Below are positions 31,515 to 38,964 of a stretch of DNA of 38,964 nucleotides, piece after piece; positions within the stretch are counted from its first letter, which is position 1, and each line of letters opens with the position of its first letter. Both the position numbers and the translations under genes were made by a program. This stretch comes from Candidatus Heimdallarchaeota archaeon. Its GTDB lineage: Archaea; Asgardarchaeota; Heimdallarchaeia; Heimdallarchaeales; Kariarchaeaceae. A model generated the notes under the pieces. That model was not told where the DNA came from. It ran no database searches and worked only from the letters and a program-made list of their open reading frames with translations. Location of the stretch: positions 1 through 38,964 of the forward strand of contig JAAFKL010000125.1 in NCBI GenBank assembly GCA_021399405.1. Direction: 5' to 3'.

Positions 31515-32858
31515 ATGGCTACACAAGCTGATGATCATTCACTCGATGGAAAAACTTTCGAGCTGGATGGCATAACATACTTAACTGAGCCTAACATGGA
31601 TGAGTTTCTTGCGGAAGCAGGATTCAAAAGTCCAAGCGCTCAGAAGCGTGCAAAAAGTGCTTTGAAAAACGCCGGATTTGATAATTATTCTGGAGTCTTA
31701 GCACTTTCTGTGAAAGAATTAGAGGCAGTGGATGGAATATCTGAATCCAGTGCTAAGATTATATTCAATCATTGTCTCAGGATTAAATTGAAGGGCAAAC
31801 TTGTCACCGATTATGATGGAATGTTAAAGAGGGAAGAAGAGTTCAATTATCTTCCCACCGGATCATCCTCTTTGGATGAGATGTTAACCTACTCTGGCGG
31901 ACAAGTAGGCTGGAGATCCAAGACCTTGATTGAAGTGTATGGTGAACCTGCGATGGGTAAAACCCAGATCTGCTACACTGCATGTGCCATGACAATGGCT
32001 CCCAAAGAGAGAGGTGGCTGGGAGAGAGGTGTCGCTTATGTCGATACTGAGGGTGCATTTGTACTTGATCGTTTCAAATACCTGGCAAGATATTGGGGGG
32101 CGGACATGGAGAAGATGAAAGATAAATTCCTCTATGCTCGTGCAGACTCCATGGATGAGGTTGAATTGGCTCTTGATGAGATTATCAAGGTTGCAAAAGA
32201 GAAGGACATAGGTATAGTTGTCGTTGATTCGATTATGGACGCCTTGAAAAGTCAGTACCCTGTTGGTGGACAAGAATTAGCAAACCTACAACCTAGGCAA
32301 AAACATCTCAAACGAGTACTTGACAAACTAAAAAGTCTGGCAAATCTATTCAATCTGGTGGTATTCTACACCAACCATGTGAGATCGAACATTGGGGGCC
32401 CCATGGGTACACCCGAACTTGGGGCACAAGGTGGAGCTGTTCTTGGCCACGCATCTGATATCAGAATGAGATTGGAAAAAGCAACAAAAGCTGAGCGTAA
32501 GGACTTTGGTTTTGATGATAAACCTGCTGGAAAGGTGGGATTGAAAGTTGGGAGAGCAACCATTGTTGATTGTGGTTTTCTACCTGAAGGTAGAGGCTGG
32601 TATCTTATTGGCCCCATGGGTGTGGCAGATCCCAATTCCTATGATAAGATCTTCAAACAATCAACTGAATACAAGAAGAAGGGTTATATCTCGCAGGATG
32701 GAATTGGTGGAGGTTTAGTTCATCTTGATCCCAATGCCAAAACACCTACTGAATATATAGAAGATAATCAAGTAATGATCTATGGAAAGAAGAAGGAAGA
32801 TAAGAAAGCAACAAAGTCCACTAAAGAAGTCGACAAATTATCAAAGAAGACAACTTGA
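31515..32858 (+). CDS. radA: RadA recombinase (Rad51/DMC1 family), divergent
   Basis: This is an ATP-dependent homologous-recombination protein expected to form filaments on single-stranded DNA. The N-terminal helix-hairpin-helix domain (about residues 20-90) includes FLAEAGF and LEAVDGISESSAKII. The core has PTGSSSLDEML, Walker A GEPAMGKT (143-150), YVDTEGAF with the catalytic Glu, Walker B IGIVVVDSIMDAL, and a full L2-region block NHVRSNIGGPMGTPELGAQGGAVLGHASDIRMRL. An insertion (APKERGGWERG) follows the Walker A helix. A Lys-rich tail ends the protein. I use the ATG at 31515 (447 aa) because of the TATA-like box at 31483-31491. At about 450 aa it is longer than the usual ~320-350. Confidence 0.93.
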   Translation: MATQADDHSLDGKTFELDGITYLTEPNMDEFLAEAGFKSPSAQKRAKSALKNAGFDNYSGVLALSVKELEAVDGISESSAKIIFNHCLRIKLKGKLVTDYDGMLKREEEFNYLPTGSSSLDEMLTYSGGQVGWRSKTLIEVYGEPAMGKTQICYTACAMTMAPKERGGWERGVAYVDTEGAFVLDRFKYLARYWGADMEKMKDKFLYARADSMDEVELALDEIIKVAKEKDIGIVVVDSIMDALKSQYPVGGQELANLQPRQKHLKRVLDKLKSLANLFNLVVFYTNHVRSNIGGPMGTPELGAQGGAVLGHASDIRMRLEKATKAERKDFGFDDKPAGKVGLKVGRATIVDCGFLPEGRGWYLIGPMGVADPNSYDKIFKQSTEYKKKGYISQDGIGGGLVHLDPNAKTPTEYIEDNQVMIYGKKKEDKKATKSTKEVDKLSKKTT

Positions 32859-32932
32859 ATCTTAAGATATAATAATTGGTAAAAAAATAAAAAAATATAA
32901 ATTAAAGATTCGTCATACTTATTTATCTGCAA

Positions 32933-34477
32933 CTAATCAAATAACTTTCTTCTTCGAATTATCACAATTAAAGCCCCAAATCCAAGAATAGAGGCAAAGT
33001 CCCATGGTGAAAACAGAAACCCACTAGAGCCGTCATCGTTATCTTCTGGTTGCAAAATATCACTGAGTCCTGGAGTAGAAGTAAAAGTGGGTGTAGGTGT
33101 AAAAAGAGAGCTACCCTCTCCAATATCAATTGTGCTTACGGGGTCTGTGGAGATAGGGTTTGTGTTCGAGGGATTTTTAATGATTTCCGATAAATCAATT
33201 TCAATTATTGTGAAACTGATAAGATCGCTCTCTGCAACCACACTTAAGTGTATAACAGAAGCACCTAAATCTCCAATAGGAACCGTCACCGTATCTCCAG
33301 ATAAATCAACTATGTTTTCTCTCAATTTACCATTGTCATCAGAAAAAAGGAGTGTATATTCAACTGGATGACCTAATGTATCTACAGCACCACCATAATT
33401 AATTATGAGGGAACTCCCAGCTTCATTATCGTAATCAATAACAACTTGTGCTCTTGGATCTGATAGGTAATGGTGATTCTTAACAGGTGCTGCTAGAGAA
33501 GGAACATCAATTGTAGTTCCAGTCCCACTACTGAACACTGCTTTAGTGGGATTATCCAAAAGTCCATCATTATTAACATCAGTATCCATCTTAGCTGCAT
33601 CACTGAAATAATTAGCTGTTAAAATTGAACTACCAGTTGTATATATATGAGCTTGCGGTTCATCAGGATTCAACAGATCTTTATTATTATCAATAAAATC
33701 ATTTGACATAACGTCGTCTTCTTTTATATCTCCTCCAAATCCATATTGTAGATATAAACCAAATCCCAGATTTCCTGCAATTGTATTATACGCAATAAAC
33801 AGATTAGTCATGAATATGGTAAATATGCTTTGATTAAATTTAAATATTGCACCGCTTATGAAATTCAAGCCCAGTGATCGATCCACATTTTCAGTCTGTA
33901 CAATAACAGAACTTGAATTAAACCCATTTTTGTAAATCAAATTATTTAAAATGGTTGTATTAGTCCCAGTATCCAAATGTAACCCATTATCTAAATTGTC
34001 ATGGATTAGATTTTTAGAAATATCAATAAAATCAGCTTCAAACCCACTGATACCATTTTTATTCAAATAGATATCATTCTTCAAAATTGATGTATTTGTC
34101 GATGTAACTACATTAATTCCTTCATGCGAGCTACCCCAAATTGTATTATTGTGGATAGTGTTGTTATTACTGTAATAAATACCAACACCTTCTGTATTGT
34201 TCTCCAAATTATTATTTGATATTGTTATTTCACTGCTATGAGAAAGAAACACTCCAACAGATGCATTATAGATATCATTGCTCTTAACTGCAGAATTAGT
34301 AACATCAACAAGAAGTATCTGTCCATAATTACCAGAAATCGTCAATCCAGAGCTATGATTATAATATGCAACTGGTTTTCCATTGACTAAATTACCATCC
34401 AGAGTATTAATTTTTTGATAAATGAGGTTATTACTAAAATGTGCAATAAAGAACCCATTGTTTGTTAGTGTATTCAT
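32933..34477 (-). CDS. NosD-like surface protein, C-terminal part
   Basis: The 514-residue frame begins MNTLTNNGF inside a beta-helix repeat. About 12 right-handed parallel beta-helix repeats of the NosD/copper-binding periplasmic type follow (patterns such as NNNLENNTEGVGIYYSNNN and IHDNLDNGLHLDTGTNTTIL). Next comes a globular beta domain (~330-430), a Ser/Thr/Pro-rich linker (SSLFTPTPTFTSTPGLSD) and a C-terminal helix (FASILGFGALIVII) with the basic tail RRRKLFD. Such repeats usually bind or cleave polysaccharide at the cell surface. The lack of a signal peptide and the 4-bp overlap with the upstream frame show that this is the 3' part of a broken gene rather than a separate gene. Confidence 0.75.
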   Translation of the reverse strand: MNTLTNNGFFIAHFSNNLIYQKINTLDGNLVNGKPVAYYNHSSGLTISGNYGQILLVDVTNSAVKSNDIYNASVGVFLSHSSEITISNNNLENNTEGVGIYYSNNNTIHNNTIWGSSHEGINVVTSTNTSILKNDIYLNKNGISGFEADFIDISKNLIHDNLDNGLHLDTGTNTTILNNLIYKNGFNSSSVIVQTENVDRSLGLNFISGAIFKFNQSIFTIFMTNLFIAYNTIAGNLGFGLYLQYGFGGDIKEDDVMSNDFIDNNKDLLNPDEPQAHIYTTGSSILTANYFSDAAKMDTDVNNDGLLDNPTKAVFSSGTGTTIDVPSLAAPVKNHHYLSDPRAQVVIDYDNEAGSSLIINYGGAVDTLGHPVEYTLLFSDDNGKLRENIVDLSGDTVTVPIGDLGASVIHLSVVAESDLISFTIIEIDLSEIIKNPSNTNPISTDPVSTIDIGEGSSLFTPTPTFTSTPGLSDILQPEDNDDGSSGFLFSPWDFASILGFGALIVIIRRRKLFD

Positions 34478-35277
34478 TGTAATATTGGGTACTCTGGACT
34501 ATCTAGGTACATCCCGTAAGCATTATCATGAATATTGTTTTCAAATATTTCATACTCTGATCCAAAGAATATTTTTAGACCATTTCCATTTTGATAAACC
34601 GTGTTTTTGAAGATTCTCAACATTTTACCAAAAGATCCTGTTATACCATCTATTAAATTCTGATATGCTGTATTTTCAGTTACATTTGTTGGTATTGGTA
34701 TCGAATTTGACTGCCTATCAACTAAGATACCTTGTTCATTGTTGTAAGCTGTGTTTCTAATTATGCTGTTATTCGCACCATCTGTGGTAAATATACCCAG
34801 TTCATTCTCATATACCTCATTGTTCTCAATTGTAATATGAGTGGTAGTTTGTGTATAAATTCCGTAACGATTATTATGAGCAACGTTGTCCTCAATGATG
34901 AAATTAATTGAGTTATAAGCAAATATTCCAATCTCTGAGGATGAAATTTCATTCTGAGAAAATATTGATTGATCTATAATACCATCTAAATAAATTCCTG
35001 CTTCGAAATGGTTAGAAAACGTATTATTGGTAATCACAGCGTTTTCTACATTGTCTAAATATATGCCATAGAGAGTTCCGTTGAAAACAGAATTTCTAAT
35101 TACAAAATAGAGACTTGTAAATGATATATAAATTGCCTCATCGGTAGTTCCATCATTCTGAATCTCGATATTCTCAATAATTATAGGATCAAATTCAGTT
35201 CCACTACCAACCCATGACATTGCTGTAGCCGTAGCCGTAAAATTGCTATTACTATCAATATAAATCGGTGAAACCAC
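34474..35277 (-). CDS. NosD-like surface protein, N-terminal beta-helix part
   Basis: The 267-residue frame contains about 10 beta-helix repeats (for example NSVFNGTLYGIYLDNVENAV and NEVYENELGIFTTDGANNS) and starts with SPIYIDSNSNFTATATA, typical of the sequence just after a NosD signal peptide. The GTG at 35277 is only the first available start in this frame; the true N-terminus is most likely the signal peptide encoded at 35309-35428 in another frame. It ends at TGA 34474-34476 in the middle of a repeat that continues in the next frame. Confidence 0.7.
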   Translation of the reverse strand: MVSPIYIDSNSNFTATATAMSWVGSGTEFDPIIIENIEIQNDGTTDEAIYISFTSLYFVIRNSVFNGTLYGIYLDNVENAVITNNTFSNHFEAGIYLDGIIDQSIFSQNEISSSEIGIFAYNSINFIIEDNVAHNNRYGIYTQTTTHITIENNEVYENELGIFTTDGANNSIIRNTAYNNEQGILVDRQSNSIPIPTNVTENTAYQNLIDGITGSFGKMLRIFKNTVYQNGNGLKIFFGSEYEIFENNIHDNAYGMYLDSPEYPILQ

Positions 35278-35582
35278 TGTATTTTGATTCGATGTGATCG
35301 TATCTTGATTAAATTTTATTGTTTAATTGATCTTGATGATCAAATGTATTTTCATTAAGCAATCCAGTTATGCTTAGTATTGATGTGAGTAAGAAAAATA
35401 TTAAAATCGCTGATTTGTAAAATTTCATGATAATTCGTCCTGAGGATTTATTACTTAAACTTTTGAATTAGAAATGTTAATTGATTTTTTATTAAATGTT
35501 ATTAAATACCTGCTATAGAAGAAAAATATTTTCAATTTTTGAAAATAACCATTTAGTTTGCTTAGGGATAGAGATTGTTAGA

Positions 35583-36191
35583 TTAAGTCATTTCGATAGT
35601 TAATTCAACAATAAGAAGAGCAAGTGCCCAGCCAGATTTATCCTCCAACAATTCATTAATGAACTCGTAGAGATCCAGGGAATTCTTGATATTTGATAAT
35701 TCATCATCAAATTGATCTTTAATCTTAGAGCACAATTCATTGAATATCTCCTTATGTGTATTTGTTATCCTGTCATCCTTATTGTGAAATGTTGAGGCTT
35801 TGTGCAGATAATTAATTGATGATGATATATCTCCCAGTCTTAGATAACAACGAGCCAAGCCATACATGGATTCTCTTCTATCTATTATCAGTGAGTATTT
35901 CTCATCCAATATGTTGAGAATATAATTCTCGATTGCCCTCTCATATCTTCCCTGATTGTAATAGAAATTTCCCATGGTCAAATTTTTTGAACCCAGATAA
36001 CTAATCGAACTGCTTGCTGCCTGAACCAATCCAGTGACTGGATTATTGAAATATGGGATATTTGGTTTGTTCTTATCGGGACTGTACATCTCATAGATTT
36101 CGAGGGACGATTGAATATTATCTTTGTTAATCTGTTTTAAAAACGATTTATCAAGTTCGTTCATTCCTATATCGTCAGCCGACCGATTCAT
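35583..36191 (-). CDS. TPR-repeat protein
   Basis: The 202-residue soluble protein has two recognisable tetratricopeptide repeats: MGNFYYNQGRYERAIENYIL (about residues 72-91) and MYGLARCYLRLGDISSSINYLHKA (about 108-131). A further helical pair runs to the end. TPR domains mediate protein-protein contacts. It lies downstream of the UvrD-like helicase gene but has its own TATA-like box at 36213-36222, 26 bp before the ATG. Partner unknown. Confidence 0.75.
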   Translation of the reverse strand: MNRSADDIGMNELDKSFLKQINKDNIQSSLEIYEMYSPDKNKPNIPYFNNPVTGLVQAASSSISYLGSKNLTMGNFYYNQGRYERAIENYILNILDEKYSLIIDRRESMYGLARCYLRLGDISSSINYLHKASTFHNKDDRITNTHKEIFNELCSKIKDQFDDELSNIKNSLDLYEFINELLEDKSGWALALLIVELTIEMT

Positions 36192-36212
36192 TCATTATTA
36201 TTGACAGTGAAA

Positions 36213-36222
36213 TGTATATAAG
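36213..36222 (-). promoter_or_regulatory. TATA-like box of the TPR protein gene
   Basis: The minus strand reads CCTTATATAC across this site, centred about 26 bp before the ATG at 36191. Confidence 0.5.
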
Positions 36223-36270
36223 GCTGGAAAAGGGAGTTGAGGGATTATTGCGTATAGTTAAATGATTTTT

Positions 36271-38070
36271 TCATACGTATTTGGTGGTGGTATATTCAAA
36301 CTCACTCTCATAGGATGCTATTATCAATCTATTTTTAGCCCTGGTAACTGCCACGTACCAGATCCTGCGTTCCTCATCCTCATCCTCCTCTCCCCTTTTC
36401 TCATATTGAGTGGCTCGATTGATCACAATCACAAGATCCGCCTCCTTACCCTTACTCTTGTGAATTGTCATCACCTTTACCTGATCCAATGAATTGATTA
36501 GTTGCTCCTTCTTCCAACCCTTTTCAATTCCCTTTTCAATACTTATCTTGGTAGCCTTGCTAAGTTTGCGTGTCAGGAGGACAAGGATTGCCGAGTTATC
36601 AAGATCTATTAGCGAGAGTAACATATCTCTTTCAATTGATATATCACTCTGTCCCTGAAGGATTTGATGTAATTTTTGATATTCTTGATAAAGGAATAAG
36701 GACTTTCGTTTTCCAATATTGATTACGTTGTTGAAATTCTGGGGAGTCTCAGATATTTTGAGTAATAATTGTATATCGTCCCTTGAGAAAGTAATATCTA
36801 ATTCCGGATCGACGTATACCAATTTGGAGATAACTTCATAATACTTTTCAATTTCCTTTCTTTCCTCGCTATTGGTAGAATCCTTGGGATATACACAATT
36901 GACTATTCCTGCCTTTCGTAACTTTTTGCTGATGATGTTAATCATGGAATTGGTCCTGCACAAAACAAAGACAGATTCATCTGGATCTATTTCTATCTCT
37001 GATAATTCAATATCTTCAACTGACCCCTCTCTATCAATAGATACGTGGGATTGATAGGAGGAGAGATAATCATTTGAAATGATCACGCGTTGAGCCAATT
37101 CAATAATCTTTGGTGGCAATCTGTACGATACATCAAGAATAATTTCAGGTTCAGTAGCCTCATACTCCTGTAGAAATTGAGGTGATGAATTCTGAAATCC
37201 ATAGATCGCCTGATTAGGGTCACCAGCAATAATTGAAATTTTGGTATTATCTGCCCATACTTTGAATACCTCAAATTGTAGGGGTGAAAAATCTTGGAAC
37301 TCATCCATCACAAGTATATCACATTTAGGAAATAGTTGATTGGTGTAGCAGTACAGTAAGAGGTCGTTAAACTCAAAGAGGTGATTCTGCTGTTTATGTA
37401 GTGACCACTGTTGATGAAATAGAAAACTCACTTGTATTGCTAGTTTTGATAATTCATCCTTCAGGTTATCAAATTTATCCTCCTCATCATATTCATAGTC
37501 ATCATCCTCAATTTCTAATTTGGACCAGTATTCATCTAGATATTCAAATGAAGCACTGATATCTCCATCTGGGAATTTGATCTGCATATTCTCATGTAGT
37601 TTGAAGAAAAGTGATGGTTGTAGATCATTGAGGGATTCAAGATATTTCAGATCAAAGATTGTATCGTTATTCTGCGACACGAATTTGAGAAAGGAGAACT
37701 TGTCTTGATAATTATGCTTGAATTCCTTGAAAAACTCCTCTTTTACTTTTCTCATATTGTTTTTTGTTTTGAATTTATTCCCCAGATGTTGTCTTACTAA
37801 TGAATAGGAGAGTGAATGCATAGTCTTGATTGATTTGAGGTCTTTATCAGTTAAGTGAGGTAGTAGTTTGACAATCCTCTCCTGTACCTCTCCAATTGCA
37901 GCTTTTGTATGAGAACAATAAATGATTTGTTTCATATCAATTCCATCTGAGACATAGTTTTTTACTATCTGTAGAAGAGTATATGTTTTACCAGTACCGG
38001 GGAGTCCAATAATTTTGTATGATTTTCTTGTTTTTTCTGAAATCTCATTTGGACTGACAAGAGTTAACAT
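36271..38070 (-). CDS. UvrD/Rep-family superfamily 1 DNA helicase
   Basis: This is an ATP-dependent 3'-5' DNA translocase/helicase for repair or recombination. Motifs in order: Walker A GLPGTGKT (22-29), Ia CSHTKAAIGEVQERI (52-66), II DEFQD (256-260), III GDPNQAIYGF (283-292), IV SYRLPPKIIELAQ, V VMTIHKSKGKEADLV (near 530) and VI YVAVTRAKNRL (near 580). All catalytic elements are intact. At 599 aa it is shorter than bacterial UvrD (about 720), with reduced 1B/2B inserts and an acidic segment (EIEDDDYEYDEEDKF, 186-200). A TATA-like box lies at 38092-38101. The gene follows, on the same strand, a membrane-anchored PD-(D/E)XK protein that may be its nuclease partner. Confidence 0.92.
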   Translation of the reverse strand: MLTLVSPNEISEKTRKSYKIIGLPGTGKTYTLLQIVKNYVSDGIDMKQIIYCSHTKAAIGEVQERIVKLLPHLTDKDLKSIKTMHSLSYSLVRQHLGNKFKTKNNMRKVKEEFFKEFKHNYQDKFSFLKFVSQNNDTIFDLKYLESLNDLQPSLFFKLHENMQIKFPDGDISASFEYLDEYWSKLEIEDDDYEYDEEDKFDNLKDELSKLAIQVSFLFHQQWSLHKQQNHLFEFNDLLLYCYTNQLFPKCDILVMDEFQDFSPLQFEVFKVWADNTKISIIAGDPNQAIYGFQNSSPQFLQEYEATEPEIILDVSYRLPPKIIELAQRVIISNDYLSSYQSHVSIDREGSVEDIELSEIEIDPDESVFVLCRTNSMINIISKKLRKAGIVNCVYPKDSTNSEERKEIEKYYEVISKLVYVDPELDITFSRDDIQLLLKISETPQNFNNVINIGKRKSLFLYQEYQKLHQILQGQSDISIERDMLLSLIDLDNSAILVLLTRKLSKATKISIEKGIEKGWKKEQLINSLDQVKVMTIHKSKGKEADLVIVINRATQYEKRGEEDEDEERRIWYVAVTRAKNRLIIASYESEFEYTTTKYV

Positions 38071-38091
38071 GGAAATAATGTAGTATGAAAA

Positions 38092-38101
38092 TTATTTAAG
38101 C
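38092..38101 (-). promoter_or_regulatory. TATA-like box of the UvrD-like helicase gene
   Basis: The minus strand reads GCTTAAATAA here, about 26 bp before the ATG at 38070. Confidence 0.5.
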
Positions 38102-38129
38102 AAACTAATCACTGAAATCCTATCTCCGC

Positions 38130-38564
38130 TTAATTGATTGTTTGAAGTAAATCGGGAATAATATGATCGAGATGAGAAAGATCGTCCTGGTATAGTTCAA
38201 GCAATATGACACTTAAACTGTTGAAGTATTTTCTTTTGTGATCAATCTTTTTACGGTAATTAATCCCAATTATACCTGATGCATTGGCTAGTCCATAGTA
38301 CTCGATTAACACCCCATGTTCTGGTAGAAAGAAATCGGGTACAAATTTGGATAACTTGGGTTCATACTTGTATTTGATTTTGTGTGAGTACAACCAGTCG
38401 GCAATTCTTTTCTCACCCTTGGATCTCACCATGTGTCCCTTTAGGGTGGTGGAGATTATCCCGAACGATTTTGTTTTCTTTGCAACAGTATGGTCATTAT
38501 TCTTCTGTTTTGATATCAGTAGAAGTAGGACCACAAAGAAGAGTAGGATAACATAATTTGCCAT
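38130..38564 (-). CDS. Membrane-anchored PD-(D/E)XK nuclease-like protein
   Basis: The 144 residues begin with one membrane helix (YVILLFFVVLLLLI, about 4-17) and a basic linker. A compact nuclease-like domain follows: RSKGEKRIADWLYSHKIKYKYEP (E51), FVPDFFLPEHGVLIEYYG (D77, E88), and YRKKIDHKRKYF. This RSKxE-IA-WL ... PDF ... IEYxG pattern is that of the PD-(D/E)XK domain found inside helicase IV-type UvrD relatives. The usual ExK lysine is Tyr90 here, as in the IEYFG variant of that family, so activity is likely but not certain. A TATA-like box lies at 38586-38596. Its neighbour on the same strand, about 60 bp downstream, is the UvrD-like helicase. Confidence 0.7.
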   Translation of the reverse strand: MANYVILLFFVVLLLLISKQKNNDHTVAKKTKSFGIISTTLKGHMVRSKGEKRIADWLYSHKIKYKYEPKLSKFVPDFFLPEHGVLIEYYGLANASGIIGINYRKKIDHKRKYFNSLSVILLELYQDDLSHLDHIIPDLLQTIN

Positions 38565-38585
38565 AAAGTAACCATTTATCTAAAT

Positions 38586-38596
38586 TGTATATAAGA
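38586..38596 (-). promoter_or_regulatory. TATA-like box of the anchored nuclease gene
   Basis: The minus strand reads CTTATATACAA here, centred about 27 bp before the ATG at 38564. Confidence 0.5.
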
Positions 38597-38964
38597 AAGG
38601 AAAAGATTCAATGGTTATACAATTTCGATCCAGTCTATGTCTTAAAATATCTTTTTGTCTACTTTCCTGTTCGCTAAAACATTAAGGAATTAGCATTATG
38701 TTCAACCATATATCTAGCTAAATATGATTAGAAATTCCAAAGATTCTTAAATCCAGTGAAAAGAAAATATTACTGGGTTCTCGGTACAAATTTTCCTATC
38801 CACAACTCTCGAGTATCTTTGGGGATCGATCAGAAACAATTTATAATGGTCAAATCTCTTAAACTTTGAATTCTTTTCTGCAATCGATCGAATTATTACG
38901 TTTCAAAATTGATTGAGTGTTTCTTGCAATTTGATTTGATTAAGGATAATTAAAATATAAAATA
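38597..38964. other. AT-rich stretch without a gene
   Basis: No ORF with a start signal is visible on either strand; the longest candidate is about 24 codons. It contains GATCGATC at 38824-38831 and CGATCG at 38885-38890, so the 3' end of a gene beyond the window may lie close by. Confidence 0.5.
38885..38890. repeat. Intergenic CGATCG motif
   Basis: CGATCGAA within the gene-free right end of the window; a related GATCGATC lies 60 bp to the left. It is the weakest member of the CGATCGAT set. Confidence 0.45.

Larger units (their letters stand above)
32933..35428 (-). pseudogene. NosD-like beta-helix surface protein gene broken by two frameshifts
   Basis: Three frames together encode one protein. 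An ATG at 35428 opens a 39-codon ORF to a TAA at 35309-35311 whose product MKFYKSAILIFFLLTSILSI is a clear signal peptide. Removing one base in the TTTT run at 35314-35317 would join it to the frame of 34474-35277. That frame ends at 34474 where ...YLDSPEYP would continue as NITMNTLTNNGF in the next frame if one base were restored near 34486-34490. The joined product (~830 aa) has signal peptide, beta-helix repeats, a C-terminal domain and a membrane anchor. Both indels fall in short homopolymers, so either real decay or assembly error is possible. An AT-rich promoter-like stretch lies at 35448-35465. Confidence 0.7.

Noticed and set aside
20181..38564. A restriction-modification system formed by the methyltransferase and the PD-(D/E)XK protein
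   Set aside because: The genes are about 17 kb apart, and the nuclease-like protein is membrane-anchored and paired with a helicase.
38565..38964. A possible tRNA or other structured RNA (sequence CTGGGTTCTCGG near 38775)
   Set aside because: I could not form a cloverleaf or matching stems around it.
1..38964. CRISPR arrays, insertion sequences or integrase genes
   Set aside because: I saw no regularly spaced direct repeats, no transposase or integrase motifs and no long terminal inverted repeats.

Overview
The window is AT-rich archaeal DNA. First genes of transcription units typically carry a TATA-like box (TTTATATA, CTTAAATA and similar) centred about 25-30 bp before the start codon, which implies leaderless or very short-leader mRNAs. 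Genes inside operons overlap by ATGA/GTGA or carry Shine-Dalgarno-like sites. The information-processing proteins are archaeal: family B DNA polymerase, RadA recombinases and an XPD/Rad3-type Fe-S helicase. A longin/roadblock-like protein, several very large unrecognised proteins and surface proteins with C-terminal membrane anchors fit an Asgard archaeon, perhaps of the Heimdallarchaeia. That placement is inference. I saw no rRNA, tRNA, CRISPR array, integrase, transposase or ribosomal protein gene.

Layout. 10-1947 (-) is an XPD/Rad3-like helicase. 2164-7424 is a metabolic and miscellaneous stretch: a KamA-type radical-SAM aminomutase, a beta-ureidopropionase-like amidohydrolase, small membrane proteins (one a 46-residue peptide with its own promoter), an anchored surface protein, a cold-shock protein and a six-helix membrane protein. 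7595-11217 (-) is an operon of two small membrane proteins followed by DNA polymerase B. 11357-12897 holds an unknown gene (+) convergent with a membrane protein plus a 57-residue H/C-C-C zinc-binding protein (-). 13153-14688 (+) is an NHL-propeller surface protein. 14833-20120 (-) pairs a 1366-residue protein with a secreted, membrane-anchored partner. 20181-21422 (-) has a TSPPY DNA methyltransferase and a membrane protein. 21533-26113 (-) is an operon of a 947-residue protein with a TFB/cyclin-like region and two membrane proteins. 26337-27805 (-) has dUTPase and a winged-helix-like protein.

27966-32858 (+) carries a longin-like protein, a coiled-coil protein, a TPR-like protein, a divergent RadA paralogue, a small membrane protein and RadA. 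32933-35428 (-) is a NosD-like beta-helix surface protein broken by two frameshifts. 35583-38564 (-) has a TPR protein, a UvrD/Rep helicase and a membrane-anchored PD-(D/E)XK nuclease-like protein. 38565-38964 holds only the promoter of that last gene and two CGATCG-type motifs.

Two themes stand out. First, DNA polymerase, two recombinases, two helicases, a nuclease and dUTPase sit together, and several have membrane-protein partners in the same operon, so this may be a membrane-linked replication/repair island, either chromosomal or on a large mobile element. Second, the octamer CGATCGAT recurs only between genes, three times exactly 7 nt past a stop codon, and looks like an unrecognised punctuation or binding signal.
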